From assembly GCF_019059575.1 (NCBI RefSeq), contig NW_024881853.1:248001-312000 (forward strand): 64,000 bases of DNA. The letters are read 5' to 3'. The stretch is from Amphibalanus amphitrite (taxonomy: Eukaryota; Arthropoda; Thecostraca; Balanomorpha; Balanidae). This document shows, piece after piece, positions 1 to 12,800 of the stretch; position 1 is the stretch's first letter; each line of letters starts with the position of its first letter. The notes below the pieces were generated by a model. The model was not told the origin of the DNA. It saw only the letters and a list, made by a program, of their open reading frames with translations, and made no database searches. The position numbers and the translations under genes were made by a program.

Positions 1-775
1 TGAAGCGGCGTAGTTAGGACGCGTTGGCCAACTGCTGTCAACTAGCCCTATTATCCGGGCCTGGGGCCGAGTTTGGACCGGCTCGCCGCTGTTTACCCGA
101 ACTAATCCGGCCGGCAGTCGGGCGGGGTCTGTCGGCGGCGCCCGGCCGGGGTTCTGCGTCTGGGTGGCCGCTTTTTGTGTGGGGGCCGTTTGAATGACTA
201 CAAGCTATCGTTGAGTCGAGGGGTAAGGATCTTGACAACTAATGAAGGCCTTTGTGGTTTACGCAAAAAAAAAATTATTTCCGTTCTGAATTTTGCCATC
301 GACGCGAGAGTTTGTTCCGATTAGGGGGAAGGGGGCTGGAGGCCAGATGACCACTCACTGCTCAGCGCTCAGCGAACTCTGCTTTGGTCGGGTTACGCCC
401 TCTTTTGTCAGTCATCTGTATCACTCTGATTTTATTCTGCACCTCACCGCGTGGTTTGTAAATCTGACTCCCATAGGCGCGGGAGCCGGGGGGGGGGGGG
501 GCAGTGGGGGCAGCTTGCCCCCCCCCCAACTCTAGGGCCGTGGGGGCGGTGCCCCCACAGCTTTGAGACGGAATACCACACTTTTTTGCAAATGTTTTCT
601 TTTTTTTGTTGAAAAAGCCGAGGGGTGAAAAATAAGTGGCCTAAAACCGGTGAGAAAACTAGATTTGGGGGTACCCTAGGTTAATCTCTATTATGGTGTG
701 CCCCCCCCCCCCCCCCCCAGTCGGAAAGTAGTTCCCGCGCCCCTGCTGACTCCTGCACATAGATTCGTCAGATCT
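1..775. other. ARS2 intron sequence, left edge
   Basis: No exon is recognised. It holds G-run and C-run tracts: 485-500 followed by a C-run near 520-530, with another C-run at 701-718. These resemble the G/C hairpin ends of TTAA elements seen later, but no TTAA or clean inverted ends are visible here. Confidence 0.5.
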
Positions 776-865
776 GACCCGACCTGACCTGACCCAACCC
801 CTACCTGACCTGACGTGACGTGACGTGACGTGACCTGACCTGACCTGACCTGACCTGCCCCGCCC
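776..865 (+). repeat. (GACCT)n / (GACGT)n array at an ARS2 3' splice site
   Basis: A pentamer array of GACCT with a GACGT block runs almost to the acceptor at 876. In transcript sense each unit gives CTGAC, matching the branch-point consensus CTRAY. It lies where the branch site and polypyrimidine tract should be. Confidence 0.85.
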
Positions 866-876
866 TGCCCCGTCAG

Positions 877-3800
877 ATGTGCCGCCGGTACCCAGGCTTC
901 CTGCGGGCGGCGATCGCCGACCCGCAGCCGGAGCGACGCTGGTTCCGGCGCGGCTGGGTCACGTTCGAGCGCCAGGTGAACATCAAGGAGATCTGCTGGA
1001 ACCTCAACAACATCCGGGTGAGTGCCGCCCCTGCCCCTGCGCCCCCTTCTGCAACTTCCCTCCCCCTACCTGCGCCCCTTCCCCCGAGACCGGTGCCGGC
1101 CGGGATCGGGACATTGGACACGGGTGACTTGGTGGCTGGATTTACACTGCAGCGATGCTCCAACACGGGCTGGGCTAGATGTGGGGGATCGTGGTGGTGC
1201 GGGCTGACTGTGATTGACCCGGCTAGCGGCTGTGCTGACTGACCCGGCGGCTAGTCGCTGGCTAGTGACTGACCACATCTCATCTTTTCGTAGTGGTACT
1301 GTTTTTTTTTTGTGGCATCTGTTTGTTGACGACTGTTTGTCACTCATTTTCCACTGTTGATCGACGCTGTTTGACAGGTGCGATATTGTTTATTCCCCAG
1401 TCGAATAAAATGTGTTTGGGAGTAGGTGTTTCGGCTTCTGCCAACAGCCCAGCAGCTGACTTTTCCCTGAGTTTCAATCCCTGTACATAGACTTAGTACT
1501 TACTGTAGCTCATGACTCCACTGAACTGGCATTAGCATATGCTGTGGATGTTAGTATGCCGGCGCTAACCCCCATCGGATGTCACGTCCTGTGTGTGTAG
1601 GTCGGGGGGGTGAAATATTCTGATTTACGAGTGGATTTTTTTTGTTTGATTCTGACGCGAGGAATCCCCAATAACACGCTAGCGTTTGGCCCTAGCGCCT
1701 GTGCAGGGTTAGAGGGGGTATCGCTGTCTTACCTGACCTCAGGGCAGAAGTGACCAGAATCTAAAGACGGGGATGATTTGATGTGTTAGGCGATCGCTCC
1801 ACTCGGAATGTTTTGAGGATCCCGTTTTGTTGCTGTAGGTATTTTGAGAAATATTTGACCGAAAGTAGCTGCAGCTGTTCTGGGGATTAATTGTATCTCA
1901 GCTGACCTGTCGGCGCGTTGTTTGGTCACGGGTTCTCCATTTTCCCCGCCCCGTGTCGGCTGAATACAGATTGCTGTCTGCGGCGTAACTGTCAAACGGG
2001 GCGGCCAGGGTCGTGTGTCTCCGTGCCGAACTGACGGGCCCGGTGACACCGGGTGGCCATGATGGCCATATGCCGCCGCCTCCGCCGGGAGGGAATCAAT
2101 TGGTGCCGCCCGCCGGGACGGCGCGGTCACATAACGCTCAACATTTTCAGACCCAGGTGGCCGCATCTCATTACAGCGGAAAGTTCAGAGTGTCAGGGCG
2201 ACCCCGCGGCGGCGTAGGCGGCTAATTTGTGTCGGAGGACGCTGTCGGCGGCTTTTGGGGCGGTTCCGTGTAGATTGTAGAATGTTGCACGTAGGCTTTA
2301 CCGGGTAATAGAAGGTCCGCTTGCCGAGTGGGTACATGTCTCATGTTCGGCTAGTAACTATGTCCTGGCTGAGGCGGGATCACCGAATGATATGGAAAGG
2401 AAGGGGTAGGATCTCCCACCGGACACCCGTAGGTCTGTCTGTCTGTCTGTCTGTAGGGTCTGTCTGTCATCTATGTCTAACTGTATATTTGCTGTGTGTT
2501 GGTCTCTCTGTGTTGTGTCCAACTGTTTGTGTGTTTGTTGTGTGTTGGTCTCTGTGTTTGACGTTGTGTCTCTCTGCTCCGTCAGCTGCGTGACTGCGAG
2601 CTGGGCGCCATCGTGAACCGGGACCTGTCGCGCCGAGTGCGCACCGTGAACGGCATCACCTCGCACAAACAGGTGGTGCGCGCCGACATCAAACTGGCGG
2701 CCAAGATCATCCAGAACCTGGACTCGCGCTACCAGCTGTGGCCCGACCCGGACGCCGAACAGAGGGGGCAGCAGGTCAGTCGTGGTCCCTCGATCTACCC
2801 CGAAAGGTCGCGGTGAGATGTTGGGACCGACGAAGGGGGAAGGATGCAGCGAAATTATGATTGCGCGCACGGTCAGGCAATATGATAAAGAAGTGCACTG
2901 AATGAAGATAATCGTTCCTCTTGGATGTCCAAACTTTGGCCCGCTACTTCTCAGCCGACCTTTGCGAGAAGTAGCGTCCTCCTTCGCTACACCGTGGGTC
3001 TCCTCTACCTAGCACTGCAGCGACTCCCCCTCCCCTCAGTCGGAGCTCCCTGTGGCGCTGTCCGACGCCGGAGGTAGTCCCCGTCCGGCCGTATCCGCTG
3101 GCGGAGCCATGACCATCTCCCGGCCGTTACCGGGGCCGGCCGGTCCGTTTACGCGCTCCCCGAACAGTGTACACTCCCGATCAGAGGACGGCCGCGGCGG
3201 CGGCGCGGTTCCGCCCGGCGCGGTGCCTCTGATCGGCTCCTCATCTGGCGCGGATTAGTTCCGGCGCGCGGCCGTCTTCCGGCACGCCGCCGCCGGAGCC
3301 GGCCGTTCGTTCCGGACAGGGCCAAATGGCCGCCCCGGGGCGCGCCCAACGATGGTGGGGGGAGGTGCTGGCAGCGGTGATCGGAGAGGGAAGGGGGGAT
3401 GATCAGGGGGACAGAGATGCCGCGGGTCAGGAGCCGGAGCTGACTTGATTGGTGGTGCCGAAACGACGGTGGTGTGAAGGAGCTGCTCATCTGGGAATTT
3501 ACTCTATAGGTCAATGATTTACTCTCATGAGAAGTTGTTCCGTGTTTAATTTTGTTTCTCCTCCACCTTCATCGTTTCAAACAAATGTAGCTGGCAGTAG
3601 AAAGTGTATACATTATCGGTGATGCTAAAAGTTTGCCGATCATTCGTCTCCCGCCTCCGCTGACCGGTATATGTTACCGTGTCATCACGCAGCCGTCGTA
3701 CGGCGTGTCGAGCAACAACCCGATCCTGCGCAACATCACCGACTACTTGATCGAAGAGGCCTCGGCTGAGGAGGAGGAGCTGCTCGGGGTGAGCGCCTCC

Positions 3801-6800
3801 AGCCAGGAGGAGGCGCCCGCCGGCGGCGACACCATCGAGAGGGACGACGAACTCATCAAGGTGCGGCTGGGGTAGTGATCAACGGTACGGCGGGGCGGTG
3901 GGACAGGGCTCATCAAGGTACGGTGAGAGGATGGGTCTGCAAGTTACGGCAGGATAGTCAGGGAGGGCTCATCAATGTACGGCTGCGTTTATGGGGAGGT
4001 CTCATCAATGTGTGGTTGTTTGTGTCCTCTGACTGGCTGCACTCAGCCTATCCAACTGTGACCTGACCCGACGTGACGTGACCGGCCCCGCTCTGACCGT
4101 GTCGCCCCCCTGGTGTCAGGTGCTGGACCGCCTGCTGCTCTACCTGCGCGTGGTCCACTCTGTGGATTACTACAACCACTCCGAGTACCCCAATGAGGAC
4201 GAGATGCCCAACCGGTGCGGCATCATACACGCGCGCGGCCTGCCGCCCAGCTCAAAGGTACGTGACGTGTTTCGCGCGTGCAGGCCAGCTTAAAGGCTGG
4301 TGGGTGATTGGATGGTTCATGTGTGTGGGTGGATGGTTACCATATTATCACGCGATTCGCTATTAACGGGTACGACTGGGATGTCCGTCAGTCTCTCATG
4401 GCGAGCACCCTAACTGAGGGAGGCGGAAAGCAGATCAACAAACACCTAAAGTGGCTTCTTAGATCAGAAATGTGTCTGACAACCATGCCCATGGTGCTGA
4501 TTTCAGCTGCCAATGGCTACAGACCACTAAAGTGCTCACTGCTCACGGCCTTTGGTAATTTGTTATGATTAGCTGGAACCAAGCATAACGTTTCGAATGG
4601 CGGCTGGCGCTATATATGAAACGCTCGTGCTGCATTGGTGGGCCCATGAATTTCAGGCGTGCTTGTTCCCCGGCACTGTTGGACGGATTTTCTGCGCATC
4701 AAGGGGGCTCAAGGTCTCCTCCTTTCTCTACTTTCCATGAATAAATTGTCCGTTCATATCTGCAAGTAAAATGTGTCGGCGCTCGCCGACGGAGGGTCGG
4801 TGTCGGTGAAGTCTCGCGCTGTGCGCCGCGTTCGGGTGGGGATCTGTGGTCCATCTGGGACCCTCCATTCGACTGTCTCCGCTCTGCTGGCGGCGGCGGG
4901 AGGAGCGGAGGGGACCCCGGCGGCCCGGCGGAGGGGGCCCCGGCGGTCCGGCGAACGGCGGCCGATAACGGTGGCCCGTCAGTCTGCGGCGCGGACATAG
5001 AGTGCATGGAAGTATAAGTGCGCCATTCACAGCCGCAGCGAGACCAGCGTGGCTGAGATATGAACGTGCTCACTGAAAATCCTTGGATATTTTACACCGG
5101 GAAAAATGGCGGATAGAGCCACCTTGACAAGGGTGATATTTGATGAAGATTTTGTGATAAGCACATAAAAGCATCACATGAAATACCAACTACAAAATCA
5201 GTATAATGTTACCAGCAATTGTTATTGTAATCATGTGAATATTTCATGTATTTATTTATGTTTCGATAAAGAAACGCCGAAAACGACCAGAGACTGGCAT
5301 GGTGGAGCAAACCTGGCTGTGCTTTACCATGACGATAGTCGACAGTAGCGTCCAAACATACCTTACGCAGGATAGACGAGGGAGCGGGGAACATTGCAAG
5401 GTCTCGGCTCTTGCGGACCTTCTTTGGTTGCTTGTTTGTTTTGTTGGGTTAGGCCCTTTCGGTCTGACAAGACCATTTCAGAGCCGGAAAGATGGTAGGA
5501 ATTAGGGGGAGACATTGGTCTGGGCAGACACCGAGTCGCCGGGGCTGAGCCCGCACGGCCCTCGCGCAGTGCCGGTTGCAGAGACGAAGGTGGTAATACT
5601 GTGAGTAGTGGAAGCCCCAGAGTAGCATTAAACCTTTACGAGCCTTGCTTGCATCTTCCAAGCCTAGTAAAAAATCTGTCTATCTGTGTGAAAAAGTACT
5701 GTCCTGAGTGCAGCCGCTGTCAAGCGAGTGTGCGTTTGCTGTTTCTGTTTTAATTGCGTTGTTTGCCGCTGAAGAAGGCAAGTGTTCCTCTCATCTCGCT
5801 GGGTGTTCCTCGTTGCTCCGTCGTCACGCAGTAGTTTGTAGACAGCATGAAAGCCGGCGGGCGTCTGTGCGCACCAGAGCGAGAGGCTCAATCACACTTC
5901 CACGCGCGTTCCTCCGTGCCAGGGCTGCGGAGTCGATGGATTTTCGGCGACTCCGACTCCGACTCCGACTCCGGCTTTCAAAAACCAGCTCCGACTCCGA
6001 CTCCGGCTCCGGGCAGAATTGTCGACTCCGACCGACTCCAACTCCCGACTCCGACTCCGCAGACCTAGCAGGGCTGCGGAGTCGACAGATTTTCAGTGAC
6101 TCCGACTCCGACTCCGGCTCGGGTTTCTAAAATCGACTCCGACTCCGACTCCGACTCCGGTCACAACTGTCGACTCCGACCGACTCCGACTCCGACTCCG
6201 CAGCCCTGCTCCGTGCAGTGACGACCGAGACAGCGACCATCAAAGGCTCCTCATTTGTGCTGTGTGTGCTTTCATTGTGCTGTTGACTTCGTTGCATAGC
6301 TATATTAGATGTTCATTCGCCGTAATTCCTTTAAGTGAGTGGTGACCTTCATAAGGTCATTCGTGAATGTTTGGTCCTGCAGGTTATCCAAAGGGTGACG
6401 AATGGCAAAGGGTGACAAAGGGTGATGAAAGTTGGAATCACCCATCGTGGAGAAAAAGATCTGCCCTTTTCTAGGACTACGTACTAGCATGATAGGATTT
6501 GCGAAGCTCTTGAGCTTTGGAATCGGATACTGATGCGTTAGGTTTTGTAGTGTTTTCCAGTGCAATGCTATAATTGTTATGTACTTATTCGTCCGAAATC
6601 TTTCAGATGTAGGGCTTAAAAAATGAAAAGCCGAATTAAGCTACGACATGACACGTGGCATTTTAAATCAATTCCTTACCCGCAGTGCGGATTGGGGAAC
6701 CATGCTCGCGTGTGCCGTGCTGGCGCCTGCCTCATTAGTCGGGTTTTATCAGCTCATGAGCTGTAGGTACAAATGTGCTGCTGCCTAATTAATTGTGGGA

Positions 6801-9800
6801 TAAGTCGCGGAAGTAGCTCATTGCAAATCTCCAGCATGCTAGGACGAACTATTCATTGCATTGTTTTCCCTGTTGACCGAATTTTTCTCATTATCCATTC
6901 TCAGCGTGTCACTGAACGTTGTTATAATTTACATGTTGCTTGACTCCCGCTTCGCACGAGATTTGTTTCGTATTTAGGAAGGGCTCTGAGTCGAATCGTT
7001 CCATAAGACATCTAGGTTTGTAATCATGAAGTGCGCTGAGTTGAAGGTCCTAGCACCTCTCGATCTAACTGTGGGCGAGTATTAAGTCTGTAAGCGAGGA
7101 TGCCGAATGCCGATGCGTTGCAACTCTTCTGCTGATCGTGACCGAGCACTCTGAAAACGGATGGATGATGTGCCGTCATCCATATGTGTTTGTATTCCGT
7201 CCTTGTCTAGGGGAGTGCTAACTAGCTCTCCTTTCATACAACACGAAATGTGGATCGTAAACCGTGTGCCATATATGCAGCACAGGTGTGATATGCTTCG
7301 ATATCGAGTTTTATGTCTGTAGCTATGATTCTTGATTACTGCATCACTTAAAAGTTCACTTGTAGCATCTTCGGCTTTCCCTCTATTTCGCCTCGCTTAT
7401 TTTGGCATAATTGCAAGTTTGGGGATATGGAAACACTATTTTTGGTCGATTTCTCAGTGGCAGCCGCGGTAGTGCTGCCATCTGTTGTCCCTCTCGCTAA
7501 CCTGAACTGCGTGTGTGGCGCTGCCGTCGCCTATCTGACCTCGCTCCTCCATTGCCTCAGGTGACCAGCACGGAGGTGCAGGACTACATTTCGTCGTTTG
7601 AGAACAAGATCGGCTCGTTCCTTCTGCCGCTGACCCGCTGGGTGGACGACGAGTGCAAAAAGAACGGCCTCAGTGAGTACCGTCTCGCCGCTCCGACTCA
7701 CGGTCCGCCGGCCTCAGCAGCTGTGACGGTTCAACGTGTGGGAGGATGGCTCGTGAGACACCTGGGGCATTCCACGATAGATCGTACCAGGCCCGTCACC
7801 CTCATCTCTCAGATTTTAATGAAAATCGGTCCTAGGGGTAATCATAGGCCCCAAAGACGCCTGGCAAAATATCAGACTTCTCAGATCAAAACTTTTTGAG
7901 TTATATTGCATTACATTTTTTAACTTCGGTATGTAACGGTGAGTTTGATGGCCTATAACTCAAGAACGGGTTAAGTAACCAACAAAAAGTAAACAACACT
8001 AAGCTTGCGATGAATCAAAAATTAATATTACTATTTAAAAATTCCAAAGAAAAAATTTCATTGTTGAGCAAAAACCCTAATCTTTTTTCATTTGCCTCTA
8101 ATGACTTTTGGGACCAAAATTTTTCACATTTTTATTTTTTCAAAATAATCTTCATGTCATTGCAAATCGACATGCAAAAAATTAGAAAGGTGTTCTTTCT
8201 ATAAGTTCCTCATTTTCCCGCAAACAAAATGGGTTTCGGAGGGGTTGATACGACCCCAGCACGCCGTTTCGCTTCTAATAGAGCTAGAGCCTCGCGGAAA
8301 AAACGAGCGTGTGTGCCGTTACAAGTCGCAGCGATTGGTACCCGATTTTAAGGCCTCAGGTTAACCGGTAGCGTCTGAGGTCAAGTCACGTAACTGAAGT
8401 TACGGGTTCGGTTTTTAGTAAATAACTTCGCAAAAATGGCCGCAGAGCCGCGATTTTGGCATCATTGTGTTCGCCTAGCTCAGGTGCATCGAATGGTATA
8501 CTTTTTGCTTGGGTGAGGTCAACTTAAGTAGTTGACCTCGGGTCAAGGTCAGGTCAGAGCCCCTCAGGTCACGAAGCTGGGCAAAGGGTATCATATGGCA
8601 TATCATTCGATTCGGAAGGTCTTCCCGAGTCCATTAGTGGCTTTCCCGACTCTCTAGCTCCATTTGATCGGGAGTTATTGACGAAAAACTCGTACGACCC
8701 TAGTGACGTCATAAATGACGTCACGCAAGGTTAACAATGCAAAAGTAAAGCATTGGACTTTGCAAGGAGTGCATGAAATCACGTTACCATGTACGTGGGA
8801 TAGTTTTAGATCATTCTCGGCGCCAAAATAACAGTTTTTATATTTCCCCATTGATTTATAACAGTGATGTCACGTGACCGACCTGGCCTCATGTAACCTT
8901 GAAAAATTTCCAGATATACAAGTTGTGAGACCTCTGGAGGACACCATGTATGCGTCCTGTAACTTTCATCTCGGACAGCTATGGTCATTGGCGTCCAAAA
9001 CAATGTCAGAACCAAACAGCCTTTTTCACCCTCGCGCTTATAGGAAAGAGGGTTGAATGAACCCTCTTTTCACTTTTTTTCAGATGACTCAGACTTTAAT
9101 TGAAATTTCAGTAACCCGTGATGTCACTAGGCAGCTTTACCACGCCATTTGTAAGCTCCCCTCCCGAAATCACTATTCGAAACCGTTATCGTGACGTAAA
9201 ATAAATACATTTATAGAAAGAACACCTTCCTAATTTTTTGCATACTTCTTAACAATGAGCCGAATATTTTTTTAAAGAAATAAAAATTCAAAAAAAAAAT
9301 TGGTCCCAAAATCCAAAAAATACAAATGAAAGAAAACTCGATGTGTCATATATCAAAAATAGCGTATTTTTCGAAATTTAAAAAATACATATTAATCTCT
9401 GTTTCATTGCAAGTTCAATGTTATATAACATTTGGCATTTGAATAATCCGTCTTAGAGTTACAGCCCGCCAAACTTAGCGCTGCAAAGCAAGATCCAAAA
9501 AATGTTATACACCATAACTCAAAAAATACTTATCTGATAAGCCTGAAATTGTTACAGGTGGATTCAGAGCCCCTGATTACCCCTGAGACCAATTCTCGTC
9601 AAATTCCGAGAGATGAGGGTGTCAAATTGGAAAAAAGTGGTACGATCTATCGTGGAATGCCCCACCTGCCCAGTGTCCGCAGTCCACTGGCCCAGGGCCT
9701 TGTTCGGTGTCCACTGTGTGGATTGAATTCCACCAGATGTCGATCAGTGTCGGGACGGTGGCTGAACCAACCCCTCCCCGCGGGCTCGGCTCACTGTTGT

Positions 9801-12800
9801 GAGGGACCCCACGTGACCTGACACCGTCCGTGCTGTGGAGGACCCCTGCTCGATCTGCCCTCGGTCCGCAGTTGTGAAGGACCTCCACCTGATCTGACCT
9901 GACCTGACCTCGTTCCGCAGTTCTGAAGGACCCAGAGGAGGAGGTGGAGAAGTTCGTGCAGGCCAACACTCAGGAGCTGGCCAAGGACAAGTGGCTGTGC
10001 CCGCTCAGCAACAAAAAGTTCAAGGGACCCGACTTTGTGCGCAAACACATCTTCAACAAACACGCCGAGAAGGTGGAGGAAGTGAAAAAGGAGGTCAGTG
10101 AAAGGGCACTGGTTAAGGGACTTCTTGAGCTCTTAGTTATATCACATCAGTTAACCCTTCTGTTCATCCACTGCCAACTTTGCAATGCTGCTTTCTTTTC
10201 GAATGACCGAGGGATGCATCGTAAACTAGGGTCTAGGACCAACATCTGCCGTGACTATGACTCGATAACTTCCCGGCACCTTGTAGGCCGCTTATTGTAG
10301 ATCACTCTACGCCAGGTCCCTCTCTGGTGCCCCCCTTTGCTGACCTTTGATGCCCTCTCTGTACCAGGTGGAGTTCTTCAACAACTACCTGCGCGACCCG
10401 AAGCGGCCCCAGCTGCCCGAGCACCCGTCGGCCAAGGCGGGCGGCGCCGGGCCCAGCCGCAAGGAGGACCCGCCGGCGCCGTTCCACGGGGCACCATACG
10501 GCCAGCCGGGACCGCCGCCGCCGCCGCACCAGTGCGTACTAAACCGGGGGTATAGGGGAGGGAGGGGAGCTCAGGACCCAGCCGGGACCGCCGCCGCCGC
10601 CGCACCAGTGCGTACTACGTACCCAGCCGGGGGTATAGGGGTGGGAGTGGGAGGAGGCTCAGGACCCAGCCGGGACCGCCGCCGCCGCCGCACCAGTGCG
10701 TACTTAACTGCGGAGGTGTAGGGTGTGGGAGGGAGCCGGGACTAGACTCGGTGTGGAGCGGGTGGCTCAGGTTGTAGTGGTTGGAGACGGCCGCAGCCAG
10801 TAGTATTCAGTACTATGTGGTGTCTTCCGAAACAGTTCAGAATCTTGCTGTTTTAGATTGATAAATCTGATTGATACTTTCGGTTCATGCTTACTGAAAC
10901 AATTAGCGCTGCAGTCTTAATGTAATATGTTTAAAGTCTTCCAGCTCATTCCCTTGTCATACTCTGTGCAACCAGCTGACCCCCCCCCCCCCCCCCGCTC
11001 GCAGTTACGGCGGTTACGGGGGCTACCAGCGTCCTCCGATGTACGGTGGTTACCAGCCGCCGCCGCCGCGCGACCCCTACTACCGGGAGCCGTACCTGCC
11101 GCCGCGGGACGCCTACCCGCGACCGCCGCGCCCCTACGGCGCCAGACGGTGAGTGATGACGTCCGTGTCGTGGTCACTGTCACTGTCACAGTCACGGTCT
11201 GTCAACATAGCTGCTGCTTACAGAGAGTCTGGCTGGGGGTGGTCTGGGCCATGATGGAGCAAGGTGCACAGAGAGGCCAGTGGATGGATTTAACCGTGTC
11301 TGAGTGTCACGCTAAGGATGATGTTTGACAGGAGCGGCTGGAGCCGAGCCCCGTTATTCCCGTGTCACTAACGTTTAGCAGGTTGCGCAGCCCTGTGTCA
11401 CTAGCGTCAGTGCAGGTGGACGTCAGTGCCGTTCCGCCATTGCTCCCGAGCAGATGCTGTGCGGACGGCATGTCTGGCGGCGTATGACAATCATCATCAA
11501 TCGCTGTCGGCCTCTCAGGGCTGGCCCGGCCCCCCGCCACTGCCAGCAGACTTACCGACGACTGTCACTATCTCATTGTTACGTCATTTACGTCGGAGAA
11601 ACGCACGGGCATGTCGCGCTGCATGGACCTTCCCTTTAATTCATGGACCTGTCTTTCTTTGCTCCTTTTCCCAGAATCACAGTGGTCCTTGAAACTGTTT
11701 TCGACTGTTGATACTATCCTGTCGTACAACTTTGTCATATTTCTTCTTGGTTCGTACCTACCTATCAGCTACCTCTTATTCTTGTTGTCTTGTACCTCAA
11801 TAATGATGCACCGTTTCCCTTCCGTAGTAATTCTGTTCTTGAAGCTATTTGTGTCTCATCGTTTCTCTTACTTGGCTTAGCACCACTATTGTGATGGTCT
11901 TTCTTATGCGTTTATCCAATAGTCTTATTTATTTCCCACTTATGTCACATCACCTGTCTATATTTCTTCTTGGCCCCAATCATTTTGTCGTGCTCTTCTG
12001 CCTGTTCTTTGTCCGTTTGTTCCTCTCGACTTAACATGTAACTTCTCTCTCTTTATTTCTAATTCTTCTTTCTCATCTCCCAACTGATTGACTTAAGTCT
12101 CTTTCTATATTTTAACATCCTAGTCAGGCTATCGGCTGTCCGTAGCATATCTAAAGTTACCTTTTCTTCCTCTCCTTTCAGTATCAAGCATGCTCAGGGT
12201 TCTTTCCTGCCTTCTCTTTCAATACATCATCCCTTCCTAGTCTGCCCTGCCATCCCCTTCTCGTGACCTCTCTGACCACTGACCCGCTGTCGGACAGTGG
12301 CGGCTGGCTGGCCGCTCCGGGCCCGTCCGGCGGCCCGCCGCCCCGCTTCCCCCACCCGCCCTACCCGTACCACGGACACGTCCTGTTCCCGGCCGGCGCC
12401 GCCGCCTCCTCGCCGGGATTCTGGCCTCCACAGCCGCTCCAGCCGCCGCCGCCGCCGCCGCGCCGAGCCAAGTTTGTGATCACAGACATTGTGATCCGCC
12501 CGCCGCCCCGCCACGTGAACAAAGACACTTTGGCACTTTGAGAGGCACTTTCCGAACGCTTTGGCCCCGCCAAAGACGTTTTGCGTCGCAATAATCACGT
12601 GGCGGTGCAGGGTGGTGCGCCAAATTCGTAGGTCGTTTTATCACCAGATGCTAGTGTTCAGTTGGTTCGTTGTTGCCTGCACAGCACAGTGCCTGCATGC
12701 TTGACTCGCCTCAGTTGTCACCAGTTATCTCGCAGGCTGCTTGTTTTGTTCTGTTCGCCACGTTTCGCCGCTTACATTTGCACTGTTGATGATTATGTCG

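Noticed and set aside
485..725. TTAA-type element bounded by G-run and C-run near the left edge
   Set aside because: GGCGCGGGAGCC and GTTCCCGCGCC are only loosely inverse and no TTAA is present at either side.
3052..3258. Possible extra ARS2 exon after acceptor-like tcccctcag at 3038
   Set aside because: Flanking exons join in phase 0 without it, its frame ends in a stop, and it has no resemblance to ARS2.
5708..6130. 140-aa open frame with Asp-Ser-repeat tail
   Set aside because: The tail is the GACTCC element read through; it lies within an ARS2 intron with no splice support.
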